Source: Archangium violaceum (lineage in GTDB: Bacteria; Myxococcota; Myxococcia; Myxococcales; Myxococcaceae). From it: a DNA stretch of 64,000 nucleotides. The notes under the pieces are model-generated. The model ran no database searches. It was not told the origin of the DNA and worked only from the letters and a program-made list of their open reading frames with translations. The stretch spans positions 4,367,001 to 4,431,000 of the forward strand of contig NZ_CP069396.1 of the NCBI RefSeq assembly GCF_016887565.1, given 5' to 3'. Below are positions 7,777 through 15,892 of the stretch, in pieces; positions within the stretch are counted from its first letter, which is position 1, and each line of letters opens with the position of its first letter. Made by a program: the position numbers and the translations under genes.

Positions 7777-8982
7777 TCAGCGGATTGAAGCTCCAGCAGG
7801 ACAGGTGGCGGCGGCGAAGTCCGCGTCGTAGGTCCCGAAGCAGGTGTACCCGCCGGGGGTGTTCTCCTCCTGCAAGGCGCGGCCGTCGAGCCGGGTGTGG
7901 CCGATGCGCACGTCGAAATTCCTCGCGCGCCAGACGCTCGCGAACTGCCCGATGAGGACAGAGTTCTCCACGGTGATGGAGTGGCTCGCGGTGTCACTCG
8001 CGGTCGCGGAGGTGGAAATCCCCTGGGTGGAGGCCGCATTGGCACCTTGCAGGTGGCTGTTGCGCACGCTCCCGTTTCCTCCGCTGACGAGCAGCCCGAT
8101 GGCCAGGTCTCCACCGTTGCCCGAGGCCTGCACGTTGACGAGTGACACGGTGTGATTGCCATCCCTGCTGGCGATGCCCCAGTTCCGGGTGCCACCGGTG
8201 GCACTGGCGTTCACGTCGTGCAACTCGACGTTCCCTCCAGCCAGGCTGATGCCGTGGTTGTCGGAGCCGTTGCGTCCCTCGAAAGAGGACCTCATGAGCT
8301 TGACGGTGCAGGACACGCAACGGAACCCGGCGACGGTGGCGCTGGGGGCTGATGCGGAAGCACGTACGTTCTCGAAGGTCCCCCGCCCTTCATTGAGGAA
8401 GACGGCATACGTGCGCGTGGTCCCGTTCGAGGCCCTGGCTTCGATATCGTGGAAGGCGAAGTCCACATTCTCGCTGTAGACGGCAATGGACAGCGCACCG
8501 CCACCGGTGTTCTCCACGGAGAGCGAGCTCAGCGCGGCGCCCGATGCCCCCACCACGGTTCCCACATCCGGGACGCTGGAGGAGCGCAGAAGGGTGAAGC
8601 CTCTGCCGGACCCCTCCAGGTGGATGTTCGGCTTGAGCATGAGGGGAGAGGCCCCGAGGTCATACAGGCCCGGCTCGACCTTGACCCGCCACGACTGGCC
8701 ATCCGTGATGCCCGCGATGGCGGTGCGCAGCGCATTTCCACTCTCCAGGGCCGTTCCCGCGGGGCTGACCACCTTCGTGCGCACATACGTCACGCCCGGT
8801 GGCCCCGCGGGCCCGGTATCGCCCTTGTCGCCCTTGTCCCCCATCGGGCCCCGCTCCCCCGTCGCCCCGGGCTGACCTGCTGCCCCTTCAGGACCCGCGG
8901 GTCCCTGGGGTCCAGGCTGGCTGCTGCATCCAGCGAGAAAGACGCACATGACGGCACGAAACACAGAGGCTCTTGGATTCAT
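7777..8982 (-). CDS. Lipoprotein with collagen-like stalk and right-handed beta-helix domain
   Basis: 401 aa. The lipoprotein signal ends in the lipobox FLAGC (Cys19). Residues about 24-62 are thirteen Gly-X-Y triplets (GPQGPAGPEG, GDKGDKGDTG), a collagen-like stalk. The rest looks like a parallel beta-helix of the pectate-lyase superfamily: an entry motif similar to DUF1565 (a PAG.A...G..L..AI pattern, then VEPGLYDLG and LEGSGRGFTLL), followed by many short rungs with asparagine ladders (VENTGGG, VRNSHLQG, VENSVLIG). The start at 8982 was preferred to upstream in-frame ATGs because it gives a compact signal and has GGGAA upstream. A surface-anchored adhesin or carbohydrate-active protein is likely; no catalytic residues could be assigned. 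Confidence 0.82.
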   Translation of the reverse strand: MNPRASVFRAVMCVFLAGCSSQPGPQGPAGPEGAAGQPGATGERGPMGDKGDKGDTGPAGPPGVTYVRTKVVSPAGTALESGNALRTAIAGITDGQSWRVKVEPGLYDLGASPLMLKPNIHLEGSGRGFTLLRSSSVPDVGTVVGASGAALSSLSVENTGGGALSIAVYSENVDFAFHDIEARASNGTTRTYAVFLNEGRGTFENVRASASAPSATVAGFRCVSCTVKLMRSSFEGRNGSDNHGISLAGGNVELHDVNASATGGTRNWGIASRDGNHTVSLVNVQASGNGGDLAIGLLVSGGNGSVRNSHLQGANAASTQGISTSATASDTASHSITVENSVLIGQFASVWRARNFDVRIGHTRLDGRALQEENTPGGYTCFGTYDADFAAATCPAGASIR

Positions 8983-9179
8983 CGAGGATTCCCGCGAGAA
9001 GAGCCCCATGCATAGCTGAAGCGATACGTTCGTAGGAAGGCACCCAGGGACTGATCCCGCAGCCACCGCCTGAATTCTAGCCGTGAAATCCATGGAAAAG
9101 CCGTCACCAGTGGATTATCACGTCGAGCCGCTCGGGCTCGACCGAGCCATGGACAGACGCGGGATGCGTGGAGGCGCCA

Positions 9180-11342
9180 GTGGCTTTGAATGTCAAGAGG
9201 AAGATGGGAAGCCGGAGGTGGCTGTGGATGGGAGTAGGGGGCTTGTTGTTGGGAGCCCTCGCCTGTGCGCCCGAGGGCGGCCCGGCCTCCGCCCCTGACG
9301 CGGACCCATCCCTGGACGTGCGGGAGCGTCAGCTTCCGTTGCGGCTCAACGCGCAAGGAATCACGGCGGGCAGCTACACCCAGGTCTACGTCGCGACGAA
9401 CGCGAACGACGGAAATCCATCCACCTATTGGGAGGGGGCCGCCAACGCCTATCCCAATTGGATCCGGGTCGATCTGGGCAGCGCGAACAGCGTCAATCAG
9501 CTGGTCCTCAAGCTTCCGACGACCTGGGGGGCCCGGACGCAGACCTTCTCCGTTCTCAAGAGCACCGACGACGTCACCTATACCCAGGTGCTCGCCCCCG
9601 CCACCTACACGTTCAGCCCGAGTGCCAACACCGTTACCGTGAACTTCACGGCGACCAGCGCGCGGTACGTGAAGCTGAACTTCACGGCCAACTCGGGCGC
9701 CACGGGCGGCCAGCTCTCCGAATTCGAGGTGTATGGCCCTGGCTCCACCACCTCCCGTTCCGCGCTCACCCAGCTGGCGGCCTCGAGCCATGACAGCCAG
9801 TCAGGCATCCAACTGGAGTCGTCCAGCGAAGGCGGACAGAACGTCGCCTTCATCGACGATGGCGACTACATCGCGTTCAACAACCTGGACTTCGGTGGCG
9901 GCGCGACGAGCTTCGAGGCCAGGGTCGCCAGCGCTGGGGCCGGGGGCAACATCGAGGTGCGGCTCGACAGCCTGACGGGGACGCTCGCGGGGACCTGTGC
10001 GGTCCCGAATACGGGGGGTTGGCAGACCTGGATCACACGGACCTGCACCGTCAGCAGCGTGAGTGGCGTGCACACCCTGTATCTGAAGTTCACCGGGACC
10101 GGGACGGGAGGGCTCTTCAACCTGAACTGGTTCAAGTTCTCGGCGGCGACGGCCAGCGGCGGAGACGTCGTCGGCAAGCTGTTCGCGGGGTATCAGGGCT
10201 GGTTCAACGCGGCCGGCGATGGCTCTCCGAACAACGGCTGGGTGCACTGGTCGAAGAACAGCAGCGCGCCGACCGCCAACTCCAATGTCAACTTCGAGCT
10301 CTACCCGGACCTGCGCGAGTACACCAAACTGTACCCGACCAACCTGGCGAACCTGGGCAATGGACAGCCCGCCCGGCTCTTCTCGTCCTATGATCCGGAG
10401 ACCGTCAACAAGCACTTCGAGTGGATGCAGACCTACAACATCGACGGGGCCGCCCTGCAGCGGTTCGGCGCCGACGAGAGCGACACCCCGAACGGCTGGA
10501 AGACCAACCGGGACAGCGTCGCGGTGAAGGTGAAGAACGCGGCGGAGGCCTACGGCCGGAAGTTCTATGTCATGTATGACATCACCGGAATGAACGCCAG
10601 CAATTGGGCGAACGCGGTCAAGCATGACTGGACGGCCCAGGTGGTCAATACCTTGCACCTGACTTCCTCCTCCGCCTACGCCCGGCAGAACGGGAAGATC
10701 GTCGTCTGCATCTGGGGAATCGGCTTCACGGATCGGCCCGGAACGGCCGCCGAGGCCGCGGAGCTCATCAGCTGGTTCAAGGGCCAGGGTGCCTATGTCA
10801 TCGGCGGCGTCCCCACCTACTGGCGGACGGGCGTGAACGACTCGAAGGCGGGATTCGAGAATGTCTACAAGTCCCTGGACATGCTCTCGCCGTGGTTCGT
10901 CGGCCGCTTCGGTGGACTCGACGGCGCGGACCACTACATGACGAACCAGTGGCAGCCGGACCTGGCCTACACGCAGCAGTATGGAATCGCCTACCAGCCC
11001 GTCATCTGGCCGGGCTTCTCCTGGGCCAATCTGGCCAACGGGCCTCGCAACCAGATCCCCAGGCTCCACGGCGACTTCATGTGGCGGCAGGCCTATGACC
11101 TCAAGAGCCTGGGCAGCTCGACCGCCTACGTGGCCATGTTCGACGAGTACGATGAGGGCACGGCCATCGCCAAGGGCGCCGAGAACAGCTCGATGCTTCC
11201 CACCAATCAGTACTTCCTGAGCCTGGACGCGGATGGCGTCGCCGTGTCCTCGGACTTCTATCTACGGCTGGTGGGCGACATCAACCGGCTGTTCAAGGGA
11301 CAGATCCCGCTGACCCCCAGCCACCCCACGAGTCACCAGTAG
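9180..11342 (+). CDS. Lipoprotein with F5/8-type C (CBM32-like), CBM6-like and GH99/GH71-like domains
   Basis: About 720 aa. The lipoprotein signal has lipobox LGALAC. Residues about 50-185 are a discoidin-type domain (ANDGNPSTYWEG, WIRVDLGS, YVKLNF, LSEFEVYG). About 190-320 resembles a CBM6 domain (IQLESSSEGG, IDDGDYIAF, LYLKFTG...NLNWFKF). From about 330 the chain matches the GH99/GH71-like barrel seen in bacterial endo-mannosidase-like proteins: GKLFAGYQGWF, GWVHWS, YNIDGAALQRF, FYVMYDITGM and AMFDEYDEGTAI. Cleavage of mannan- or glucan-type polysaccharide outside the cell is inferred. GTG at 9180 has GGAGG five bases upstream. GTG at 9168 and ATG at 9204 are alternatives, the last giving the most typical lipoprotein signal. 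Confidence 0.83.
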   Translation: MALNVKRKMGSRRWLWMGVGGLLLGALACAPEGGPASAPDADPSLDVRERQLPLRLNAQGITAGSYTQVYVATNANDGNPSTYWEGAANAYPNWIRVDLGSANSVNQLVLKLPTTWGARTQTFSVLKSTDDVTYTQVLAPATYTFSPSANTVTVNFTATSARYVKLNFTANSGATGGQLSEFEVYGPGSTTSRSALTQLAASSHDSQSGIQLESSSEGGQNVAFIDDGDYIAFNNLDFGGGATSFEARVASAGAGGNIEVRLDSLTGTLAGTCAVPNTGGWQTWITRTCTVSSVSGVHTLYLKFTGTGTGGLFNLNWFKFSAATASGGDVVGKLFAGYQGWFNAAGDGSPNNGWVHWSKNSSAPTANSNVNFELYPDLREYTKLYPTNLANLGNGQPARLFSSYDPETVNKHFEWMQTYNIDGAALQRFGADESDTPNGWKTNRDSVAVKVKNAAEAYGRKFYVMYDITGMNASNWANAVKHDWTAQVVNTLHLTSSSAYARQNGKIVVCIWGIGFTDRPGTAAEAAELISWFKGQGAYVIGGVPTYWRTGVNDSKAGFENVYKSLDMLSPWFVGRFGGLDGADHYMTNQWQPDLAYTQQYGIAYQPVIWPGFSWANLANGPRNQIPRLHGDFMWRQAYDLKSLGSSTAYVAMFDEYDEGTAIAKGAENSSMLPTNQYFLSLDADGVAVSSDFYLRLVGDINRLFKGQIPLTPSHPTSHQ

Positions 11343-11347
11343 TCGCT

Positions 11348-11376
11348 GGGAGGCCATGGGAGTCCCCGTGGCCTCC
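11348..11376. terminator. Hairpin terminator between convergent genes
   Basis: Stem GGGAGGCCA.GGG paired with CCC.GTGGCCTCCC including one wobble pair, and a 3-nt loop. It lies between the stop at 11342 and the opposing gene end at 11382. Confidence 0.65.
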
Positions 11377-11381
11377 CCGTC

Positions 11382-11717
11382 TCAGAGGTCGCCCTCGAGC
11401 GCGTCACGCACGCCCGGAAGCTGGGCGAGCAGCTCCAACTCGGCGGCCTTGAGGTGGGACACGCGGCGCCCGGAGATCCGCTCGAAGTGAAGCTCGATGC
11501 GGTGCTGGCCCTCGGCGTCCACTTCGCGGAAGAGCCGGGCGCGCCGGCCCTCCTTCACGCAGGCGAGGATGTCCTTATGGATGCTGTTCAGCCGGCGATA
11601 CACCTTCAGCGCCATCCGACCCTCGGGGGTGTCGAACGTGTGGAAGTGCCGGTTGCGCGAGAGGGGTCTCGCCGGATCATGGAGCCTCTCCACGAGGCGC
11701 CGAACGAATGGGTCCAT
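11382..11717 (-). CDS. Conserved hypothetical small basic protein
   Basis: 111 aa, starting at the ATG MDPFVRRLVERL. A longer frame runs upstream across the divergent TPR gene and is rejected. The protein is charged, with a mixed alpha/beta pattern: FHTFDTPEGRMALKVYRRL, then a lysine- and arginine-rich helix, then IELHFERISGRRV. It has no signal peptide or membrane segment. No family is recognised. It is divergent from the TPR lipoprotein, with 40 bp between the start codons, so the two may share a control region. Confidence 0.6.
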   Translation of the reverse strand: MDPFVRRLVERLHDPARPLSRNRHFHTFDTPEGRMALKVYRRLNSIHKDILACVKEGRRARLFREVDAEGQHRIELHFERISGRRVSHLKAAELELLAQLPGVRDALEGDL

Positions 11718-11757
11718 CGACGCCGCAGGATAACATCCGGTACCCTCCATCTCAGCG

Positions 11758-13080
11758 ATGCAATTCAAACTTCCTCGCCCGCTCTGGGCCCTGGCTCTCC
11801 TGCTCCCGCTCGCCTGCAAGGATCCGGACACCCTGTCCGTCCAGACCCAGGCCCAACGTTTCCAGGCCAAGCTGGAGGAGGGGCGCAATCAGTTGGCCAA
11901 TGGGCAACCCGAGCAGGCCGCGAAGGCCTTCAGCGAGGCCTCGGGTCTTCAGCCCGACAGCGCCGAGGCCCTGCTCCTGCTCGCCGAGGCCCGGCGCCGG
12001 GAGGGCAACTCCCAGGCGTCCATCCTGGCGCTCAAGCAGGCCATGTCCCTCAACCCCGCCGAGGCGCCCGTCATCAAGCGGCGGATCGCCGAGAGCCACG
12101 AGCGGGATGGACGCCTCTCCGAGGCCATCGCCGTCCTGCTGGAGCTGCGGGACGCGGACGAGCTCGGGGACGTGGACATCCTCAAGCTGGCCCACCTGCA
12201 GACACTGGAGGGCCAGCACCAGGAGGCCTTCCAGACGCTGGAGCGCATCCAGCGCGAGCGCCCCGATGACGTGGACGCCAAGGTGGTGGAGGCGGAGATC
12301 CTCCTGGCCAAGGGCGACGAGGTGCTCGCCACGAAGTTGATGGACCGGCTCCTGGAGGAGCAGCCGGGGCTCACGGCGGCGCGGGTGCTTCGTGCGCGCT
12401 ACTTCCTCCAGAGCGGCTACGCGGAGTACGCCGAGCAGGACCTGGCCCAGGTGCAGGGCGAGGATGCTACTCAGCCCGAGTTCGTCGCGCTGAAGGCGCG
12501 GGTGCTCTCCTCGCTGGGCCGCCATGCGGACGCGGATGTGGTGCTCACGGGCGCGGTGGCCCGGTATCCGCAGAACGCGGATCTGCTCGCGCGGCTGGCC
12601 GAGACGAAGCTGCTCCAGGGTCAGCAAACCGAGGCCCTGTCGCTGGTGGAGCGGGCGCTGAAGGTACAGCCGGACACCGCCCGCGCCTTCTATGTCCGCG
12701 CCCGGGCGCGGGAGTCCCAGGGGGACGTGCGGCAGGCGAAGGAGAACTACGGCTATGCCCTTGATGCCAACCCCCGCTTCGCCCCGGCGCTGTCGCGGAT
12801 GTGGCGCCTGCACCAGCAGGACGGGGAGCAGGACCGGGCCCTGATCGCCGTGGAGCGGCTCGTCGACCTGGGTGAGGCCTCGCTGGAGGAGAAGGTGGCG
12901 CTCGCCGACCTGTACGCGAAGACGCGGACGAAGCTCGACCGGGGCCTGAAGCTCATCGGCGAGGCGCTGAAGCAGGACCCGGCCAATCCCGAGTTCCTGG
13001 ACATCCAGAAGGAGCTGAAGAAGGCGCTGCCCAGAAAGAAGGCGTCCGGCCCCGTCATCATCCGGGGCTCGCGCCGGTAG
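11758..13080 (+). CDS. TPR-repeat lipoprotein
   Basis: 440 aa. The signal MQFKLPRPLWALALLLPLAC has a clear lipobox (Cys20). The remainder is about ten tetratricopeptide-like helical pairs (for example GQPEQAAKAFSEASGLQPDS, GNSQASILALKQAMSLNPAE, GYAEYAEQDLAQVQG), ending in a basic tail. Organisation resembles PEP-CTERM/PrsT-like or BamD-class assembly lipoproteins, which act as protein scaffolds in the periplasm, but there is no specific match. It stops 6 bp before the end of the opposing methyltransferase gene. The start has no strong ribosome binding site, but it is the only ATG that gives a signal peptide. Confidence 0.85.
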   Translation: MQFKLPRPLWALALLLPLACKDPDTLSVQTQAQRFQAKLEEGRNQLANGQPEQAAKAFSEASGLQPDSAEALLLLAEARRREGNSQASILALKQAMSLNPAEAPVIKRRIAESHERDGRLSEAIAVLLELRDADELGDVDILKLAHLQTLEGQHQEAFQTLERIQRERPDDVDAKVVEAEILLAKGDEVLATKLMDRLLEEQPGLTAARVLRARYFLQSGYAEYAEQDLAQVQGEDATQPEFVALKARVLSSLGRHADADVVLTGAVARYPQNADLLARLAETKLLQGQQTEALSLVERALKVQPDTARAFYVRARARESQGDVRQAKENYGYALDANPRFAPALSRMWRLHQQDGEQDRALIAVERLVDLGEASLEEKVALADLYAKTRTKLDRGLKLIGEALKQDPANPEFLDIQKELKKALPRKKASGPVIIRGSRR

Positions 13081-13086
13081 GCGGGC

Positions 13087-14049
13087 TCAGGCCGCGGTCA
13101 GCACCACCACGTGGCCGGTGACGGGCTGGCCCGCCTGTCTGCGCAGGGTGGCCTCCTGCTCGAGCACCGGGCGCAGGCCCGCGCCCCGGGCGCAGCCTCG
13201 GAGATAGTCGAGGTGGTGGACGTAGCGCGCGCTCGGCTGGAGCCGGTATCCCGGCTCGGTGCCCTTCTCCACGGTGAACGCGAACAGACCTCGGGGGGCG
13301 AGCCTCGGGACGACCTGCTCGAAGAGCCGCTCCAGCGCGCCGAAGTAGACCAGCACGTCCACGGCGACGATGAGATCATGCCGCGCCGTGGCGGAGGCAA
13401 GCTCCGCGGTGATCTCCCCGGCCCGCAGTGTGTCGTACACCCCGCGATCGCGTGCCTTGTCCAGCATGCCCGTCGACAGGTCGATGCCCTCCAGCCGGCG
13501 AGCCAGGGGCCGCAGGAGCGGACCGGCCAGTCCCGTGCCACAGCCCAGGTCGAGCACGTCGAGGTCTCGCCGTCCCTCGAGCGCCACCCGGACCGCGTCC
13601 ATGAGCCGTTCGGGTGCGCGGTAGGCGAGGAAGCCCCGCAGGCTGTCATCGAAGCTCGGAGCGTAGACGTCGAACAGCGCGGCGACGTGCGCGTCCGCCA
13701 TGCGCTCCGGCGGTGGCGCCCCGGTCTCGGCAGCCTCCAGGTAGGTGATGACGTCCTCCCGCGCCGCCTCGGGGACACGCAGGTCGCGACAGCGCAGCTC
13801 GTGCAGGTGGCGGCGGAGCAGGGGAATCTCCTCGGCGCGCCCGGTCTCGCCCAGGATGGAGATCAGCGTCTTCAGCGAGTCCTTGTCCTCGGGCTGTTGG
13901 TCGAGCTGCTCGCGCAGCGCCGCCTCCGCCGCCAGCGGCTCCCGCCAGGACCACAGCACCTGGGCCCCGTAGGAGGGTGGCACGTGCTCGGCCCCCTCGA
14001 ATCCACAGGCCTCCAGCCGTGCACGCCAATCGATGGGGGAGGGCTTCAT
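13087..14049 (-). CDS. SAM-dependent class I methyltransferase with TPR-like N-terminal region
   Basis: 320 aa from the ATG at 14049, preceded by GAGGGGA. Residues about 15-120 are helical (EAALREQLDQQPEDKDSL) and resemble a short TPR segment. The Rossmann methyltransferase domain follows, with motif I DVLDLGCGTGLAG, an acidic motif II EGIDLSTGML, and HDLIVAVDVLVYFG as motif IV. Substrate unknown. The arrangement (TPR region followed by a methyltransferase 11/12-type domain with a VLVYFGAL stretch) is common among proteobacterial enzymes annotated simply as methyltransferases. It is divergent from the SDR gene, 77 bp between starts. Confidence 0.85.
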   Translation of the reverse strand: MKPSPIDWRARLEACGFEGAEHVPPSYGAQVLWSWREPLAAEAALREQLDQQPEDKDSLKTLISILGETGRAEEIPLLRRHLHELRCRDLRVPEAAREDVITYLEAAETGAPPPERMADAHVAALFDVYAPSFDDSLRGFLAYRAPERLMDAVRVALEGRRDLDVLDLGCGTGLAGPLLRPLARRLEGIDLSTGMLDKARDRGVYDTLRAGEITAELASATARHDLIVAVDVLVYFGALERLFEQVVPRLAPRGLFAFTVEKGTEPGYRLQPSARYVHHLDYLRGCARGAGLRPVLEQEATLRRQAGQPVTGHVVVLTAA

Positions 14050-14126
14050 GCGTCCCCTCAGCGTACACCCCGCGCGAGCCACGAGGCCATTGACGTCACG
14101 CTCGCTCTCTTGGGAGCGTGACGGGC

Positions 14127-14933
14127 ATGAGCGACATCGTGCGAGCCCGCAGGTATGCCTTGGTGACGGGAGCCTCTAGTGGCATCGGCCGGGAGCTGGC
14201 GATGATCCTGGCGCGGGAGGGCTACGCGCTGGTGCTGGTGGCCCGGCGCACGGAGCCCATGCACGCGCTCGCGCAGCAGCTCGAGAAGGCCCATGGGGTG
14301 CCCTCGGTGGTGGTGGGCGCGGATCTCGGCTCGCCCGAGGGCGTGCGGACGGTGATGCGCGAGGTGTCGACGCGTCAGCTCGACCTCGAGGTGCTGGTGA
14401 ACAACGCCGGCTTCGGGCTGGCGGGTGGCTTCGAGGTCCTGCCGGCCGAGCAGCAGCTGGGGATGATCGACCTCAACATCCGGGCGCTCACCGCGCTCAC
14501 CCGGGAGGTGCTCCCGGGGATGCTGGCGAGGCGGCGCGGGTACGTGCTCAACGTGTCCTCGTCGGCGGCCTTCCAGCCCGGCCCGCTCATGTCCGTGTAC
14601 TACGCGAGCAAGGCGTACGTGCAGTCCTTCTCCAACGCGCTCCACGAGGAGATGCGGGGCCGAGGGGTGACGGTGACGGCGCTGTGCCCCGGCTACACCG
14701 AGACGGAGTTCGCCGCGCGGGCGGCGGAGCACCAGCGTCCCCGGCTCTTCAGCGGACCGCTGGGCAGCCTCGATGCCCGCCAGGTCGCCGAGCTGGGCTA
14801 TCGCGCGATGGTGCGGGGTCGGGCGGTGGTGGTGCCCGGGTTCACCAACCGCCTGGGGGCGTGGCTCATGCCCTTCACCCCACTGGCGGTGAAGCTGCGC
14901 ATCACCCGCTACCTGAACGCGAGCGGAGCCTGA
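14127..14933 (+). CDS. Short-chain dehydrogenase/reductase
   Basis: 268 aa with the full classical SDR set: cofactor motif TGASSGIG near the N terminus, NNAGFG, serine in NVSSSAAF, and the active-site pair in [15 protein letters not shown] after beta-2 carries an arginine, compatible with NADP(H). The C-terminal [17 protein letters not shown] is hydrophobic and could touch membrane or a lipid substrate, similar to DltE/YqjQ-like SDRs. The ATG at 14127 is preferred over a GTG at 14118 because GGGAG (14112-14116) is correctly spaced only from the ATG. The rubredoxin gene follows 34 bp later, possibly co-transcribed. Confidence 0.88.
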   Translation: MSDIVRARRYALVTGASSGIGRELAMILAREGYALVLVARRTEPMHALAQQLEKAHGVPSVVVGADLGSPEGVRTVMREVSTRQLDLEVLVNNAGFGLAGGFEVLPAEQQLGMIDLNIRALTALTREVLPGMLARRRGYVLNVSSSAAFQPGPLMSVYYASKAYVQSFSNALHEEMRGRGVTVTALCPGYTETEFAARAAEHQRPRLFSGPLGSLDARQVAELGYRAMVRGRAVVVPGFTNRLGAWLMPFTPLAVKLRITRYLNASGA

Positions 14934-14967
14934 ACTTCCACCGGGAGATCAGGTAAGAACACCCGGC

Positions 14968-15135
14968 ATGAAGAAGCGCTACCGCTGCATCACCTGCTCG
15001 TACATCTACGACCCCGCCCTGGGTGATCCCGACTCCGGCATCGCGCCGGGCACCGCCTTCGAGGACATTCCGGACTCCTGGTACTGCCCCGACTGTGGAG
15101 CGACCAAGGCCGACTTCGAGCTTTTCGAGGAGTAG
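14968..15135 (+). CDS. Rubredoxin
   Basis: A 55-aa protein easily missed because of its size. It reads [20 protein letters not shown], and later [14 protein letters not shown]. The four iron ligands are Cys7, Cys10, Cys40 and Cys43 in the two CxxCxxY/CPxCG rubredoxin knuckles. Rubredoxins are single-iron electron carriers for oxidases, reductases or hydroxylases in the cytoplasm. No rubredoxin reductase or alkane hydroxylase is adjacent, so its redox partner is unknown. The ribosome binding site is weak (AGGTAAGAAC region). It lies 34 bp after the SDR stop and converges on the DUF2378 gene with a 4-bp gap. Confidence 0.93.
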   Translation: MKKRYRCITCSYIYDPALGDPDSGIAPGTAFEDIPDSWYCPDCGATKADFELFEE

Positions 15136-15139
15136 GGCG

Positions 15140-15808
15140 TCAGGCCTTGCGGCGCAGCACGTAGACGACGTGCTGCGAGCCGGGCTCGATGGGCTGTAGC
15201 TCGCCGCCCGTGAGTGGCGCGCCGACCAGCTCCATCATCGCGTCCATGGTGCCGTTCATGAAGTACGGGTCGATGCCGGACTGAGGCCCGAGGGCGGCAT
15301 GGAACTCAGGGAGGACCTCGAAGGTCACCTCGAGGTCGCCGAGGGCCAGGAAGCGGGTCCGGGCCGTCAGGAAGTTGGTTCCCGACTGGAGCCCGCGAGG
15401 GATGCGCGTCAGCGAGCGTTGCCAGCCGAGCATCCGCAGCATCGAGTACACGGCCCGGCCCATGGTGGTGTGTCCGTAGCCGTCCACCTGCCGGCGGCCG
15501 AGCTGATAGCGGGCCTGTTCGCTGGGGATGTCCGGGTAGAGGAGCTCGGCGCAGACCCGGATGGCCGCGAACCAGGTGGGGACGGAGTAGGCGACCAGCA
15601 GTGGCTGGTCCAGGTCGATGCCGATGGCCTTGAGCCGCCTGCGGGCGTCCGGGTCGAGCCGCTCCTTGATGGTGTGCTTGAAGAGGGCCTCCACCACCTG
15701 ACTGAAGATGACGGGTTCCTTCCGGGTCGCGAGCGCGGGCATCATCGGGGTATCCGAGGAACGAGAGAGGTCTGCTGCTCGGGTCCGAGTCGTCATCCAG
15801 GGGTCCAT
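15140..15808 (-). CDS. DUF2378 (TIGR02265) family protein
   Basis: About 222 aa, close to the normal length of this family, which is expanded almost exclusively in myxobacteria (many paralogues per genome). Typical features are the N-terminal VIFSQVVEALFKHTI, the FxxGRxxxxGY-like block here QLGRRQVDGYGHTTMGRA, and the C-terminal GGELQP...YVLRRK. No function is established for the family. The start is uncertain: ATG at 15808 or 15796, neither with a strong ribosome binding site. It precedes the M16 peptidase's 3' end on the same strand but reads away from it, and is probably independently transcribed. Confidence 0.88.
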   Translation of the reverse strand: MDPWMTTRTRAADLSRSSDTPMMPALATRKEPVIFSQVVEALFKHTIKERLDPDARRRLKAIGIDLDQPLLVAYSVPTWFAAIRVCAELLYPDIPSEQARYQLGRRQVDGYGHTTMGRAVYSMLRMLGWQRSLTRIPRGLQSGTNFLTARTRFLALGDLEVTFEVLPEFHAALGPQSGIDPYFMNGTMDAMMELVGAPLTGGELQPIEPGSQHVVYVLRRKA

Positions 15809-15892
15809 CGAAGGGGGGCGCCTGGGGCATCTACCACCAGGGTACCCCGCCCGGCGAGGGGGAACCCGCTGGAGCCAGGCCCGCTGACCGGC

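Noticed and set aside
13087-14082. Longer start (GTG at 14082) for the methyltransferase
   Set aside because: ATG at 14049 has a clear GAGGGGA ribosome binding site, and the added residues show no conserved feature.
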